Of a stretch of 32,553 nucleotides of DNA, positions 14,215-21,712 are shown one piece after another. The translations under genes were made by a program, and so were the position numbers. The stretch lies in assembly GCF_018531465.1 (NCBI RefSeq), contig NZ_JAHDTF010000059.1, positions 1-32,553 on the forward strand, given 5' to 3'. The notes under the pieces are model-generated. The model saw nothing but the letters and a program-made list of their open reading frames with translations, had not been told where the DNA came from and did not search any database. Source of the stretch: Sphaerisporangium fuscum. Lineage in GTDB: Bacteria; Actinomycetota; Actinomycetes; Streptosporangiales; Streptosporangiaceae. How positions within the stretch are numbered: position 1 is the first letter of the stretch; every line of letters begins with the position of its first letter.

Positions 14215-15249
14215 ATGGCCAGCAAGGTCGGAAATGTCACCCAGCGCCGATTCGACAATCTTGTCGACCATGCGCAGGACCTGGTGCAGACGATGACCAA
14301 TCACCAGTTCGCCATCGGGGATATGGCGCTGGAGATCGAACCGATGCGCCGCACCCGCATGGGGCAAGACGACGGGATCTATGCCTCGCTGCGCACGTTC
14401 GCCGACGAGATCGGCGAAGTGTTCGACACGGTGAGGGGATGGCGCTGGGTCGCCGACGCGTGGCCGGCGGACCAGCGGTGTGACGATGCCAGCTACAGCG
14501 TCCACCGGGTGATGGCGTCTCATCCTGACCGGTTCACGCTGATCCGCGAAGCGCCAGTGGACCGGCGCGGCCGCCGCCACTGGACCGTAGATGCCGCGGC
14601 CAAGGCCGTAGGCCGCGGCAGTAACTGCGCGTCCGCTGACGCGCAGTCCAGGACCGCGTCCCCTGAGGCACAATCCGGCACCGCATCCCCTGACTCCAGC
14701 GCCGCGCCCCCTGAGGCACAGTCCAGCGCCGCATCCCCTGACCCACACTCCAGCGCTGCATCCCGTGACGCGCAGTCCGGCACCGCATCTCCTGACCCAC
14801 TGTCCGGCGCCGAGGCGGTCCAGCAGATCCGCGTACTGGCCTCCGATGACGCTGTGGCGTCCACCGTGGCTGCGGAGTTCCTGAGCCGGCCGGAAGTTGC
14901 CAGCCGCGTCATGGCGGACCCGAACACCCGACGTCAGCTGTACCGAGCACAACGCGACCACGACCAGCAAGTACAGGACGCCGCCCGGGAACGTACACCC
15001 GCGATCAAGCACGTCGAGCACTCGATTCATTTCCTGGAGCTGCTCAGCACCGGCCATGCCTTCGTCACCGGCATCAAACGGCTCATGCCGCAGATTCAGA
15101 CCAACCCACTGACCAGGCAAGAACGTGACGTCATGCACCACGTCCTGGACCAGGCGCAGGCAGCCGTCGACTTCTGCCGCAGCGTGATCGACACCGGGAC
15201 CATGGACGAAGAGCTGGTGAAGTTTTTCGACGAGGAGGGGGAGCCATGA
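14215..15249 (+). CDS. DUF6192 family protein
   Basis: This 344-aa protein has the layout I know from DUF6192. The N-terminal part contains FAIGDMALEIEPMR and FADEIGEVFDTVRGWRWVADAWP, an HTH-like segment, followed by YSVHRVMASHPDRF and WTVDAAAKAVG. After a low-complexity linker (about residues 142-200) come AAEFLSRPEVASRVM and RERTPAIKHVEHSIHFLELL. The linker is a 27-bp DNA tandem repeat (9 aa per unit) and is likely variable between strains. Molecular function is unknown; an HTH regulator is plausible. It starts at 14215 with GGAGGG about 7 nt upstream. Its stop overlaps the next ATG (ATGA), so it is coupled to a RacP-like gene, a pairing I associate with this family. Confidence 0.85.
   Translation: MASKVGNVTQRRFDNLVDHAQDLVQTMTNHQFAIGDMALEIEPMRRTRMGQDDGIYASLRTFADEIGEVFDTVRGWRWVADAWPADQRCDDASYSVHRVMASHPDRFTLIREAPVDRRGRRHWTVDAAAKAVGRGSNCASADAQSRTASPEAQSGTASPDSSAAPPEAQSSAASPDPHSSAASRDAQSGTASPDPLSGAEAVQQIRVLASDDAVASTVAAEFLSRPEVASRVMADPNTRRQLYRAQRDHDQQVQDAARERTPAIKHVEHSIHFLELLSTGHAFVTGIKRLMPQIQTNPLTRQERDVMHHVLDQAQAAVDFCRSVIDTGTMDEELVKFFDEEGEP
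14638..14812 (+). repeat. 27-bp coding minisatellite
   Basis: About 6.5 imperfect 27-bp units encode variants of DAQSGTASP; one unit is shortened to 21 bp, keeping the frame. It lies inside the DUF6192 gene. Confidence 0.75.
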
Positions 15250-15704
15250 CGACACCACAACGACGACCACGCAGGACACGCGCCGAATCAGGCGAAGAAG
15301 TGCTGCGTCACCTGCTGGAGGTCGCCCCGGACAGGTTGACCAGGGCGGCGCTGCTGGAGCGGATGGAGCCCGACTACAGCCCCAGCCAGGTGGCCACCGG
15401 CACCCTCTGGGTCAAGGAAGTCGGGGCCAGTCGTGAGGGGCGGCCCTTCACCTCAAGCCGCAAGAACGGCGCCGGTTTCCCCGACGACCCGCAGGAGTGG
15501 ACGGAGTACGAACTCGGCCAGGGCAAACGCGTCTACAACATGCTGGACCGGGTGCTGAAGAGCACGATAGACCCGCATCTTCAGCAGCGTCCCGACGACC
15601 CGATCGTTCGCAGGCTGCACGAGCACTTCAGCACCGCCGTACGGGAAGTGGGCATCGGGCTGGAGGAGCTGAAGCACCCGCCGGCCACGCCAGCCGGCGT
15701 CTGA
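15246..15704 (+). CDS. RacP-like protein
   Basis: This 152-aa protein resembles actinobacterial proteins annotated RacP. It has a winged-helix-like start (GEEVLRHLLEVAPDRLTRAALLERM), S-x-x-QV-x-x-G-x-x-WVKEVG at about residues 46-60, FTSSRKNGAGFPDDPQEW, and a helical end containing STIDPHLQQRPDD. It has no enzymatic motif and is probably a DNA-binding or regulatory partner of the DUF6192 protein. Its ATG overlaps that gene's TGA, so the two are co-translated. A convergent gene on the other strand ends only 12 bases past its stop. Confidence 0.75.
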   Translation: MTTPQRRPRRTRAESGEEVLRHLLEVAPDRLTRAALLERMEPDYSPSQVATGTLWVKEVGASREGRPFTSSRKNGAGFPDDPQEWTEYELGQGKRVYNMLDRVLKSTIDPHLQQRPDDPIVRRLHEHFSTAVREVGIGLEELKHPPATPAGV

Positions 15705-15716
15705 TCCCGCCTCCGA

Positions 15717-16346
15717 TCACGAGGGGTCCTCGGCGGGCAGTGCGCGAAACCCGCGGCGACGGGCGGTGGCCTGCACGTAGGGCACGTGCGTAGGGCAGGT
15801 GTCGATCACGGTCACCTGCTGCCCGGCCCCGTCGATCAGGCGCAGCTGCTCGGCGGCCGCCGGCACCTGGCCGTAGCGGTCGACCAGGCCCCGGCCCACG
15901 CACACCTCGCACTCGGTGTAGCTGCCGGCCGGGAGCGGCGGGGCGGGCACCTGGACGGTGATCTCCCGGATGACCTCCACGACCTCGACGCGCGTGATCG
16001 CGGCCCGCTGGGCGGCGCGCACCTCTTCGGCCGACACCACAGGCGCGGGCGCGATCCACTTGGCGTCGACCTTCGCGGCGGCCTCGGCCAGACGCTCGCC
16101 GAGCGGCAGCGCCGCCCGGCGTTCCCGCTCGGCGATGGCGGCGAGCTTGGCCTGCCGGTTGCGCTCGTTCTGCTCCCGTCGCTCGGCCTTCAGAGCCTTG
16201 GCCGCCATGGCCTCCTCCAGCCGCCGGGCACGGGCCTGCTGGACATCCTTTGGACTCGGCATGCCAGCGATTGTCCCGGCCGGGCGGGCGCGGACATCGG
16301 TGACACTCACGCGCCGCGCACCACACTTGACGCGTTCGAAGACCAT
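15717..16346 (-). CDS. coiled-coil zinc-site protein under shared operator
   Basis: This 209-aa protein has an Arg/Glu/Ala-rich coiled coil at about residues 34-96, a beta strand pair (RVEVVEVIREITVQVP), and a probable zinc site: C146 and C149 in CEVCVGRG, then C184 and H187 in CPTH. I do not recognise the family. The chosen start MVFE at 16346 is shared with the Phd-like gene, as is the 27-bp operator block just upstream. A later start at the internal MPSPKD (codon 29) is possible. It follows the Rep-like gene with a 47-nt gap. It is likely controlled by the Phd-like protein (inference). Confidence 0.7.
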   Translation of the reverse strand: MVFERVKCGARRVSVTDVRARPAGTIAGMPSPKDVQQARARRLEEAMAAKALKAERREQNERNRQAKLAAIAERERRAALPLGERLAEAAAKVDAKWIAPAPVVSAEEVRAAQRAAITRVEVVEVIREITVQVPAPPLPAGSYTECEVCVGRGLVDRYGQVPAAAEQLRLIDGAGQQVTVIDTCPTHVPYVQATARRRGFRALPAEDPS

Positions 16347-16350
16347 GAGC

Positions 16351-16377
16351 CATGTGTACACAACGAGCACAAGGCGC
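16351..16377 (-). promoter_or_regulatory. TGTGTACACA operator, copy 2
   Basis: The 27 bases are identical to 13366-13392, including the palindrome TGTGTACACA at 16353-16362. Homology continues into the first codons (ATGGTCTTCGAA), with a 2-nt difference in between. Sequence further upstream is unrelated. Confidence 0.65.
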
Positions 16378-16393
16378 AGGACAACGCCCGCAT

Positions 16394-17656
16394 CTATCCG
16401 GCGGGGTGGTCGGGAAGCGGCGCGCTGGGGTCGATGCCCCGTTCGGTGAGCTCACGCTGGAAGGCGTCCTGCGGCTCGGTCCATCGGGCCGGCCGGGGCA
16501 GGCCGTGCCGCTGCAGGACCTCCCGGCGGAAGACGTCCTCGGGCTCGGTGAAGGCCTGCACCGCCCGCTCCGGCGCGGTCGCGCTCGGCGCCGGGGTGGA
16601 AACCGGGCGAGGCGAGGCGGGACGCTGCCGCTTGGGAGCGTGGCCCAGGCCGATGCCGCGCTCGGCCAGCAGCGCTCGGGCCCGGGCGGCGTGACCGGCC
16701 GCGTCGGCCGGGCGTTCCAGGCGCTCGGAGAGCTCGGCGCGGCGGGCGGCCTGCTCGGCGCGCACCTGCTCGGCGGCCGCGGCGCGGGCCCGGCTGGGCA
16801 GCTGCACGCCGGGCCGCAGCCGGCCGTGCTCGTCCAGCCAGGCGGCGAGCCGGTAGCGGACCCATCCGGGCAGGTAGCTGGGGGTTCCGGCGAGGGCCCA
16901 CGGCCGCCCGTCCGGCAGATTGTTGATCATGTGGATGGTGTCGCCGAGAGTCCCTCCGCAGGCGAATACGGGCCTGAGCAGGCTACGGAGGTGCCGGTCG
17001 GACACCCGCCTGAGCGTCAGGTCTCCCCGCCGTGCAGCCGCGCAGGCCTCCAGCATGTCGCGCCGAGTCGCCGGCGTTGCGGTGAGCGGCCAACCCGGGG
17101 CGGTGTCGCGGGTCTCGGCCCCTACGCGCGCGCGCCCGCGAAGGGCGGAACTCTTGTCCCCTGAGGGGGGACAAGAGGGGGTCCAAGTTTCCTCAACAGC
17201 CCCGCTGGCCTCGGCAGTCACACGAGTCACAGCGGCGCGGGCGGTGTGGTGGGGGACGGCCAGGACGTACTCGGCGGCCTCGTTGCCGCGCCCGTCGTCC
17301 AGCAGCCCGCACGCTGTGCCACGCCGGTAGCGCAGGATGCTGCCCCCGGTGACGGTGCCCAGCAGCCCGGCCCGGCGCAGCCACGCCAGCCACGCCGCCA
17401 CCGTCGAGCGGCCAAGGCCGGTGCGCTCCATCAGCACCGCCCACGTCGGCCTGGTCGTCAGCGTCGTCCAGTCGGCGTGCCGGGCCAGCACCCACGCCAC
17501 CATCATCAGGTTGCGGTACGCGTCAGCGCGCAGCACCGCGACATCGGGGTGGGACTGCACGGTGTGGATCCACACGCCCTGGGAGGCGGCACGCCGGGCA
17601 CCCTCGGGCAACGCGCGGAAGATGGCCAGCCGGCGCGAGGAGAGCAGGGCGGGCAA
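16394..17656 (-). CDS. winged-helix protein, replication-initiator-like
   Basis: This 420-aa protein has a clear winged-helix region at about residues 40-125: LRADAYRNLMMVAWVLARHADW, TWAVLMERTGLGRSTVAAWLAWLRRAGLL, then a wing with ILRYRRG. A variable linker, a second conserved part (DTIHMINNLPDGRPWALAGTP, VRYRLAAWLDEHGRLRPG) and a charged tail follow; the tail repeats TEPEDVFRRE and TEPQDAFQRE. Proteins of this layout occur on actinomycete plasmids, and I suggest replication initiation or a related DNA-binding role, not proven. The start is TTG at 17656 with no clear ribosome-binding site, so it is uncertain. The linker DNA holds a perfect 11-bp stem-loop (17151-17177). Confidence 0.65.
   Translation of the reverse strand: MPALLSSRRLAIFRALPEGARRAASQGVWIHTVQSHPDVAVLRADAYRNLMMVAWVLARHADWTTLTTRPTWAVLMERTGLGRSTVAAWLAWLRRAGLLGTVTGGSILRYRRGTACGLLDDGRGNEAAEYVLAVPHHTARAAVTRVTAEASGAVEETWTPSCPPSGDKSSALRGRARVGAETRDTAPGWPLTATPATRRDMLEACAAARRGDLTLRRVSDRHLRSLLRPVFACGGTLGDTIHMINNLPDGRPWALAGTPSYLPGWVRYRLAAWLDEHGRLRPGVQLPSRARAAAAEQVRAEQAARRAELSERLERPADAAGHAARARALLAERGIGLGHAPKRQRPASPRPVSTPAPSATAPERAVQAFTEPEDVFRREVLQRHGLPRPARWTEPQDAFQRELTERGIDPSAPLPDHPAG
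17151..17177. repeat. perfect 11-bp stem-loop inside the Rep-like gene
   Basis: CTCTTGTCCCC (17151-17161) and its complement (17167-17177) flank TGAGG. It lies in the linker-coding part next to an alternating CG run (17124-17138). Confidence 0.65.
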
Positions 17657-17743
17657 CCCGGCCGTACGGGCGGCAGGTGCGGGTCTGAGGGCGGCACGCC
17701 TCGGCGTGTCATTCGGGCATGACGAGATTGCCGCCAGGGGAAC

Positions 17744-17752
17744 TGCTATCGT
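17744..17752 (+). promoter_or_regulatory. extended -10 upstream of possible small RNA
   Basis: TGC-TATCGT matches an extended -10. It points away from the Rep-like gene and would start a transcript near 17759 that ends at the terminator at 17872-17900. Confidence 0.4.
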
Positions 17753-17758
17753 CTTCTC

Positions 17759-17900
17759 CTGACGTGAAAAGGCAGCAGCACGCCAACGCCGTTCCGCTCA
17801 CCCGCCGGCCAAGCATCGGAGCAGAACGTCGAAGACGTGAAGACAGCTACTCGGTATGAAGTTGAAAGAGGCGCCTCGCTCTGCGGGGCGTTTTCTTTTT
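17759..17900 (+). ncRNA. candidate small antisense RNA
   Basis: A promoter-like element and a good intrinsic terminator frame about 140 nt with no convincing gene. The RNA would contain a small hairpin (ACGTC-GAA-GACGT, 17826-17838). It lies upstream of the Rep-like gene on the opposite strand, so it would be antisense to a long rep leader if the rep promoter lies beyond 17900. A 16-codon frame (MKLKEAPRSAGRFLFA) overlaps the terminator and is probably fortuitous. Confidence 0.35.
17872..17900 (+). terminator. intrinsic terminator with T-rich tail
   Basis: CGCCTCGC (17872-17879) pairs with GCGGGGCG (17883-17890), one wobble pair, 3-nt loop, followed by TTTTCTTTTT. Confidence 0.75.
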
Positions 17901-18137
17901 GCCTGAGGCGACTCCTGGTGGGGTTTAGAACTGAGTCAGCCCCACAGCTTGCCAGAGTCCTGATCTCCGCGTGGCTGTTGACGGCCTCGAACACACTGGC
18001 GTGTCGCCAGGCGTAGGCACATCCACACCCTCCGATGGACAGACCGGGCGATGCGAGCGCGCTGTCGCGGCCGTGTGCGGGCACGCGAACGGGTGGACAC
18101 GAGCATCGGCCCGTGCCCACCCGCTGGTGTACGTGTC
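17901..18137. other. no gene seen
   Basis: I see no supportable coding region or clear structure in these 237 bases; it separates the small-RNA terminator from the last gene of the transfer operon. Confidence 0.45.
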
Positions 18138-18359
18138 TCACTGCGCCGTCGTCTCCTTGGCGGCGCAGGCTGGACCACCGTGAGCGACCTCATCAGCCGG
18201 AATCAAAGATCCGTGATCGTCTTGTGACTCCACGGCGGCCGCCGGGCAGTGGCCACACCAGCACCGCGCCGGAGGGCAGTACGCCCCGGCGCCCGGCTCG
18301 GCCTCGCCGGCGAGCGCAGCCGGGCTGTGGGCGCTGCAGCGCGGGCCGACGATGTACAT
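18138..18359 (-). CDS. small Cys-rich protein, last gene of transfer operon
   Basis: This 73-aa protein begins MYIVGPRCSAHSPAALAG and contains YCPPARCWCGHCPA, a Cys-rich cluster seen in many small actinobacterial plasmid and phage proteins and likely to bind zinc. The ATG at 18359 has AGGAG about 10 nt upstream, just beyond a perfect 36-bp palindrome. A different frame starting ATG at 18504, overlapping the stop of the upstream gene (ATGA), runs over this gene. Its first 30 codons (MTVMLLDIELSAAGDTLAAA) look protein-like, so an original longer gene may have been split by a frameshift near the palindrome. Function unknown. Confidence 0.55.
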   Translation of the reverse strand: MYIVGPRCSAHSPAALAGEAEPGAGAYCPPARCWCGHCPAAAVESQDDHGSLIPADEVAHGGPACAAKETTAQ

Positions 18360-18375
18360 GCGGGTCTGGCTCCTG

Positions 18376-18411
18376 CCGCACCGCCCGGTCGACGTCGACC
18401 GGGCGGTGCGG
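18376..18411. repeat. perfect 36-bp palindrome
   Basis: The 18-bp half CCGCACCGCCCGGTCGAC is followed directly by its exact complement, with no spacer. It lies a few bases upstream of the ribosome-binding site of the Cys-rich gene. It may be an operator, an attenuating hairpin or an internal terminator. Confidence 0.8.
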
Positions 18412-18500
18412 TGTGGGTCTGGCCGGTGCTGAGAGTGCCGGTAGGGCGGCCGCCAGGGTGTCACCCGCGGCGGACAGCTCGATGTCGAGGAGCATGACGG

Positions 18501-18668
18501 TCATCGCTGGCCGCCGGTGGGCCGAGGGCGGCGCAGGTCGCGAAAGGGGCGGACGACGAGCGAGCCGTCCGAGCGACGGATCAGTACGTTGCGCGGGCCA
18601 CCGCCCGGTCCCCAGCGGATGAGGACCACGACGGGCTCGCCGCGCTCGAGGTAGGTCCGGCCGATCAT
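18501..18668 (-). CDS. 55-aa basic beta-rich protein
   Basis: The product begins MIGRTYLERGEPVVVLIRWGP and continues with PRNVLIRRSDGSLVVRPFR. Alternating charged and hydrophobic residues suggest a small beta-sheet fold. The pattern is familiar to me from actinobacterial conjugative elements, but it has no assigned function. Its ATG overlaps the TGA of the upstream 95-aa gene (ATGA), and its own TGA overlaps another ATG at 18504. It is thus embedded in a string of coupled genes at the end of the transfer operon. An earlier in-frame start at 18698 is unlikely. Confidence 0.7.
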   Translation of the reverse strand: MIGRTYLERGEPVVVLIRWGPGGGPRNVLIRRSDGSLVVRPFRDLRRPRPTGGQR

Positions 18669-18952
18669 GACGCCATCCGTTCGAGCGAGGCGATCCACTG
18701 CTCGGCGGCCACCGCGCCCTGGTAGGCCTCGGTGACGACGGTGGTCAGGTGGGACCGCAGGTCGGCCAGGGCGGCGGTGAGCCGGTCGGTGGCGTCGACC
18801 ACCCAGGGGTCCGGGCAGGTGCGGCCGAGCTGGCGCAGCGCCCAGGCCAGCGCGCCCAGTCCCTCGAGTTCGGGGTCGGCGGCGTCGGGGGTGTAGATGG
18901 TGCGTACGGCGTCGGGGTCGAAGGCGACCAGGGTGCGCGGCGAGGTGGTCAT
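18665..18952 (-). CDS. 95-aa transfer-operon protein
   Basis: The protein begins MTTSPRTLVAFDPDAVRTIYTPD, then has an Ala/Leu helical part (LGALAWALRQLGRT, LTAALADLRSHLTTVVTEAYQGAVAAEQW). I know no function. The ATG at 18952 has AAAGGGG 8-9 nt upstream. The frame stays open far upstream (to 23047), but this is the shadow of traB and other genes. It is coupled to the following 55-aa gene by a 4-nt overlap, with a 26-nt gap to the upstream 107-aa gene. Confidence 0.7.
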   Translation of the reverse strand: MTTSPRTLVAFDPDAVRTIYTPDAADPELEGLGALAWALRQLGRTCPDPWVVDATDRLTAALADLRSHLTTVVTEAYQGAVAAEQWIASLERMAS

Positions 18953-18978
18953 CGGGGTGCCCCTTTCTGGAAGCGTGG

Positions 18979-19302
18979 TCAGCGGGTGAGCCAGGTGAGG
19001 ATCTTGCGGGCGGCGTCGATGAGGGTGTCGGCGTCGCCGATGTCGGCGACGTCGCGGCGGGTGGGGCGGGCGGGGGTGCGTTCGGTGCCGGTGAGGGTGC
19101 GCGGGTGGCAGCCCATGGCGGTGGTCTGCAGGTCCAGGGCGGTGTAGCGCAGTTGGAAGTCCTCGTCGGTGCGGGCTTCGGCCAGGAAGCGGACGATGCG
19201 TTCGGCGCGCTGTTTGACCTCGGTGACGTCCCAGGCGCGTGGGGTGATGCGCAGGGCGATGTCGTAGGCGGCGGTGCGGATCTGCGGGTTGTCCAGTGTC
19301 AT
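18979..19302 (-). CDS. 107-aa transfer-operon protein
   Basis: The product starts MTLDNPQIRTAAYDIALRI and is mainly helical with many charged residues (VTEVKQRAERIVRFLAEART). It has a His/Cys pair (MGCHP) and ends with IDAARKILTWLTR. No family is recognised. It begins 36 nt after the stop of traB with AGAAAG upstream. Position directly behind traB suggests an accessory transfer role. Confidence 0.7.
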   Translation of the reverse strand: MTLDNPQIRTAAYDIALRITPRAWDVTEVKQRAERIVRFLAEARTDEDFQLRYTALDLQTTAMGCHPRTLTGTERTPARPTRRDVADIGDADTLIDAARKILTWLTR

Positions 19303-19338
19303 GAGCAGGGTCTTTCTGGTGGTGCCGGGTGGTAGTGG

Positions 19339-21291
19339 TCAGGAGGTGGTGGCGGGGGCCCACAGGTCGCCCTGGCGGCGGATACGGCCCTCGCCTTCCA
19401 GGGTCTTGAGGCTGGCCTTGACGTCGCCGAGGGTGGCGCCGGTGGCGGTGCGCTGGGCGGCGTGCAGGATGGCGGCCACATCCAGCGGCCGGGCGCTGGT
19501 GGCCAGGGTCTGCTCGACGGCGGCGGCGACGTCTCCGGAGGTCGCCCGTGGGGCGTCCTGGTGGGCGGGCTGCGGAGCGGGGACGGTCTTGGTGCGCTTG
19601 GCCTTGCGCAGCGTGTTGTCGAAGTCGTCGAAGAAGGCGGCGGTGACCTCGTCCAGCCGCCCGGCCGGGGGGCGGGAGGCGATGCCGTAGGGGTCTTCGG
19701 GGATGACCGAGCGGAAGGTGGCCTGGCGGCGGTCGATGCCGACGATGTAGCCCAGGCCGTGGGTCTTTTGGCCGTTGTCGAAGTACTGCGGCAGCTTGGA
19801 GGGGTCGTTCAGCATGCCGAGCATGCCCTGGGAGACCGAGTCGCCGGTGCGGAAGGACACCACGGTGCCGCCGGCGATGAGCATGGAGCGCAGCGGCTGA
19901 GCGACCAGGTCTTCCAGGCCGGGGAACTGGGTGACCAGGTTTTCCGAGGCGCCGGCCTTGCGCCAGGTGCGGCCGCCCTTGGCCAGCAGCGCGACGGCCT
20001 CGCCGTTGCTGCCGCCGTAGGTGGGGTCTTTGAGCAGCAGCGGCGCCTCTTCCACCAGCATCGCGAGCAGGACCATGTCGCCGGGGTTGCCGGTGGGCAG
20101 CAGGAAGGGCTTGCCGCGGCGTTCGCGGCCGCGTTCGTCGACCCAGGCGACGCGGCCGAGGTACTCGGCGCGGCGTTCCATCGCGTAGTCGATCTTCCGC
20201 AGGAGCGTCATGCAGTCCTCCACGCCCATCGCCGACAGCGGAACGTGGTCGTTCCAGTCGGGCTGGGACTGGCCTCCTTGCGGGTCCAGCAGCACGTTGA
20301 CCACGGCCGGGCAGATGTGGCCCTGGGACAGCAGGGTGCCGATGAACCCGGACTTGCCGCAGCCGGTGCCGCCGGCGATCAGGCCGTGCTGGGCGCCGCC
20401 GGTGGTGGACCAGTACTGCCAGTGCGCGGGGGCCGAATCGGCGAAGAACCCGACCCGGGCGATCCCGGTGGAAAGGTCGATGGGGGTGCCCTCGTGTTCG
20501 AGGTAGCGGGTGCGGGTCAGGTGGTCGGAGCGTTCGATCACGGTGATGCGGGCCTGGGAGTTCACGCCGTTCTTGGGCGGCTCGACCATCACCTGGGCGG
20601 TGTTCTTGTCGTAGGCGGATGCGATCTTGCCCAGGGCGTTGACGGCGGTCGCGGTCTCCTGTTCGCCGGAGACCAGTTGCACGTCGGCTGCCCATCCGCC
20701 GGTGACGGGTTCGGGGGTGCCCAGCACGCTGCCGGGCAGCGCCTTGCGCGGGGCGGCGACCCGCTCGGCCCAGATCCGCTGCTGCAGGCTCAGCCCGTCG
20801 CCGAGGTCGGCCTGGGGCGCGTGGGCGGTGGTGCGGGCGGAGGCGGGGATGAAGGCGCTCTTGTGCCGGTGCCAGTAGGGGATGGCCATGACCACCCCAC
20901 CGGCCCACAGCAGCGCGGCGACCCAGCCGAACGGGCCGAACAGGGCGGCCAGGTTCAGCCATAGGCTGCCGGCGGCGGTGGTGCGGGTGATGGTGCTGCT
21001 GCCCCGGGCGCTGCGGGCGGCGGCGATGGCGATGATGCCGCCCAGCGCCGAGACGCCGAGGCTCCAGGCCAGCGCCATCGGCACCACGCTGAGCAGCCAT
21101 CCGGCCAGCTGCAGGGCGACCAGCACCAGCACCGGGCGGATCATCCGGCGGCCGCGCCACAGGGTGGAGCGCAGCGGCGGCCGCGACCTCGCGTCGGCCT
21201 GGTCCTGGTCGCCGTGGCCGTCTGTCACGGGGGCGGTGGCCGCGGTGGGGGCGGTGCGGGCGCGGCCCGCCGATCGGGTGGTGGTGGCCAT
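19339..21291 (-). CDS. traB: TraB/FtsK-SpoIIIE-like conjugative DNA translocase
   Basis: This 650-aa protein has N-terminal membrane segments at about residues 51-72, 76-93 and 110-138. A FtsK-type ATPase domain follows with Walker A GGTGCGKS at 307-314 and Walker B VNVLLDPQGG near 331-340. A C-terminal winged helix (about 590-645: LDVAAILHAAQRTATGATLGDVKASLKTLEGEGRIRR) recalls the gamma domain of FtsK and the DNA-recognition domain of TraB. In mycelial actinomycetes one such protein moves double-stranded plasmid DNA between hyphae after binding short repeats at clt. The ATG at 21291 has AAAGGAG 8 nt upstream. It is the core of the transfer operon, and the symbol is given by function. Confidence 0.88.
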   Translation of the reverse strand: MATTTRSAGRARTAPTAATAPVTDGHGDQDQADARSRPPLRSTLWRGRRMIRPVLVLVALQLAGWLLSVVPMALAWSLGVSALGGIIAIAAARSARGSSTITRTTAAGSLWLNLAALFGPFGWVAALLWAGGVVMAIPYWHRHKSAFIPASARTTAHAPQADLGDGLSLQQRIWAERVAAPRKALPGSVLGTPEPVTGGWAADVQLVSGEQETATAVNALGKIASAYDKNTAQVMVEPPKNGVNSQARITVIERSDHLTRTRYLEHEGTPIDLSTGIARVGFFADSAPAHWQYWSTTGGAQHGLIAGGTGCGKSGFIGTLLSQGHICPAVVNVLLDPQGGQSQPDWNDHVPLSAMGVEDCMTLLRKIDYAMERRAEYLGRVAWVDERGRERRGKPFLLPTGNPGDMVLLAMLVEEAPLLLKDPTYGGSNGEAVALLAKGGRTWRKAGASENLVTQFPGLEDLVAQPLRSMLIAGGTVVSFRTGDSVSQGMLGMLNDPSKLPQYFDNGQKTHGLGYIVGIDRRQATFRSVIPEDPYGIASRPPAGRLDEVTAAFFDDFDNTLRKAKRTKTVPAPQPAHQDAPRATSGDVAAAVEQTLATSARPLDVAAILHAAQRTATGATLGDVKASLKTLEGEGRIRRQGDLWAPATTS

Positions 21292-21364
21292 CGAAAGAGC
21301 TCCTTTGAGCATGCGGATCGGTGAAGTGAGGACAGGGGTTCGAGGGGGCCGTCGGTTCAGCACG

Positions 21365-21391
21365 CCCCGCCCGCCGTGTGGGCGGGCGGGG
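21365..21391 (-). terminator. 11-bp hairpin upstream of traB
   Basis: CCCCGCCCGCC and its complement flank a 5-nt loop between the coiled-coil gene and traB. It may be an internal attenuator or mRNA stabiliser in the operon. It starts 5 bases past the out-of-frame TGA that I take as the original stop of the gene upstream. Confidence 0.55.
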
Positions 21392-21395
21392 ATGC

Positions 21396-21712
21396 TCACC
21401 CGGCGGCGAGGCCTCGTCGTAGAAGTCGACGTCGGCGACGTTGGCCGATCCGCCGGCGGCGGCGATCGCTTCGGCGACCTGGTTGTGCCGGGCCTCGACG
21501 TGGGCCAGCAGCCCCGACACCCGGGAGCGGGCGCCGGTGATGTCGTCCTGGTAGGCCGACAGGCCGTTGATGGTGTCGGCGTCCATGCCCTTGCCGGACA
21601 GCGAGGACATCAGGCCGTCCAGGGCGGCGACCCGCTGGTCCATTGCGGCGATCTCTCCCGACAGAGCGGCCTTGACCGCGGCCAGGCTGGTGGCCTCGGA
21701 CTGCAGAGACAT
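21396..21712 (-). CDS. helical small protein with probable frameshift near its end
   Basis: From the ATG at 21712 (AAAGGA 9 nt upstream) the product reads MSLQSEATSLAAVKAALSG, then a heptad-like helical part (IAAMDQRVAALDGLMSSL, ITGARSRVSGLLAHVEARH), and ANVADVDFYDEA near the C-terminus. It resembles small coiled-coil proteins found beside traB in actinomycete elements. In the given sequence the frame does not stop here: it runs on through the traB region to 18665. A TGA at 21396-21398 lies 1 nt out of frame, exactly before a hairpin, so a one-base insertion near 21405-21418 would restore a normal end. The coordinates assume that stop. The frame is also open upstream into the membrane/zinc gene. 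Confidence 0.55.

Noticed and set aside
14638..14812. Short regular repeats suggestive of a CRISPR array
   Set aside because: The units are contiguous, without spacers, in frame and inside a gene.
14041..15279. A 412-residue minus-strand frame
   Set aside because: It is antisense to the DUF6192 gene, and its repeats mirror that gene's minisatellite.
18193..18504. A 103-residue minus-strand frame coupled to the 55-aa gene
   Set aside because: Only its first 30 codons look protein-like; the rest overlaps the Cys-rich gene in a frame of Arg/Gly/Pro noise. I kept it as a hint of a split gene, not as a feature.
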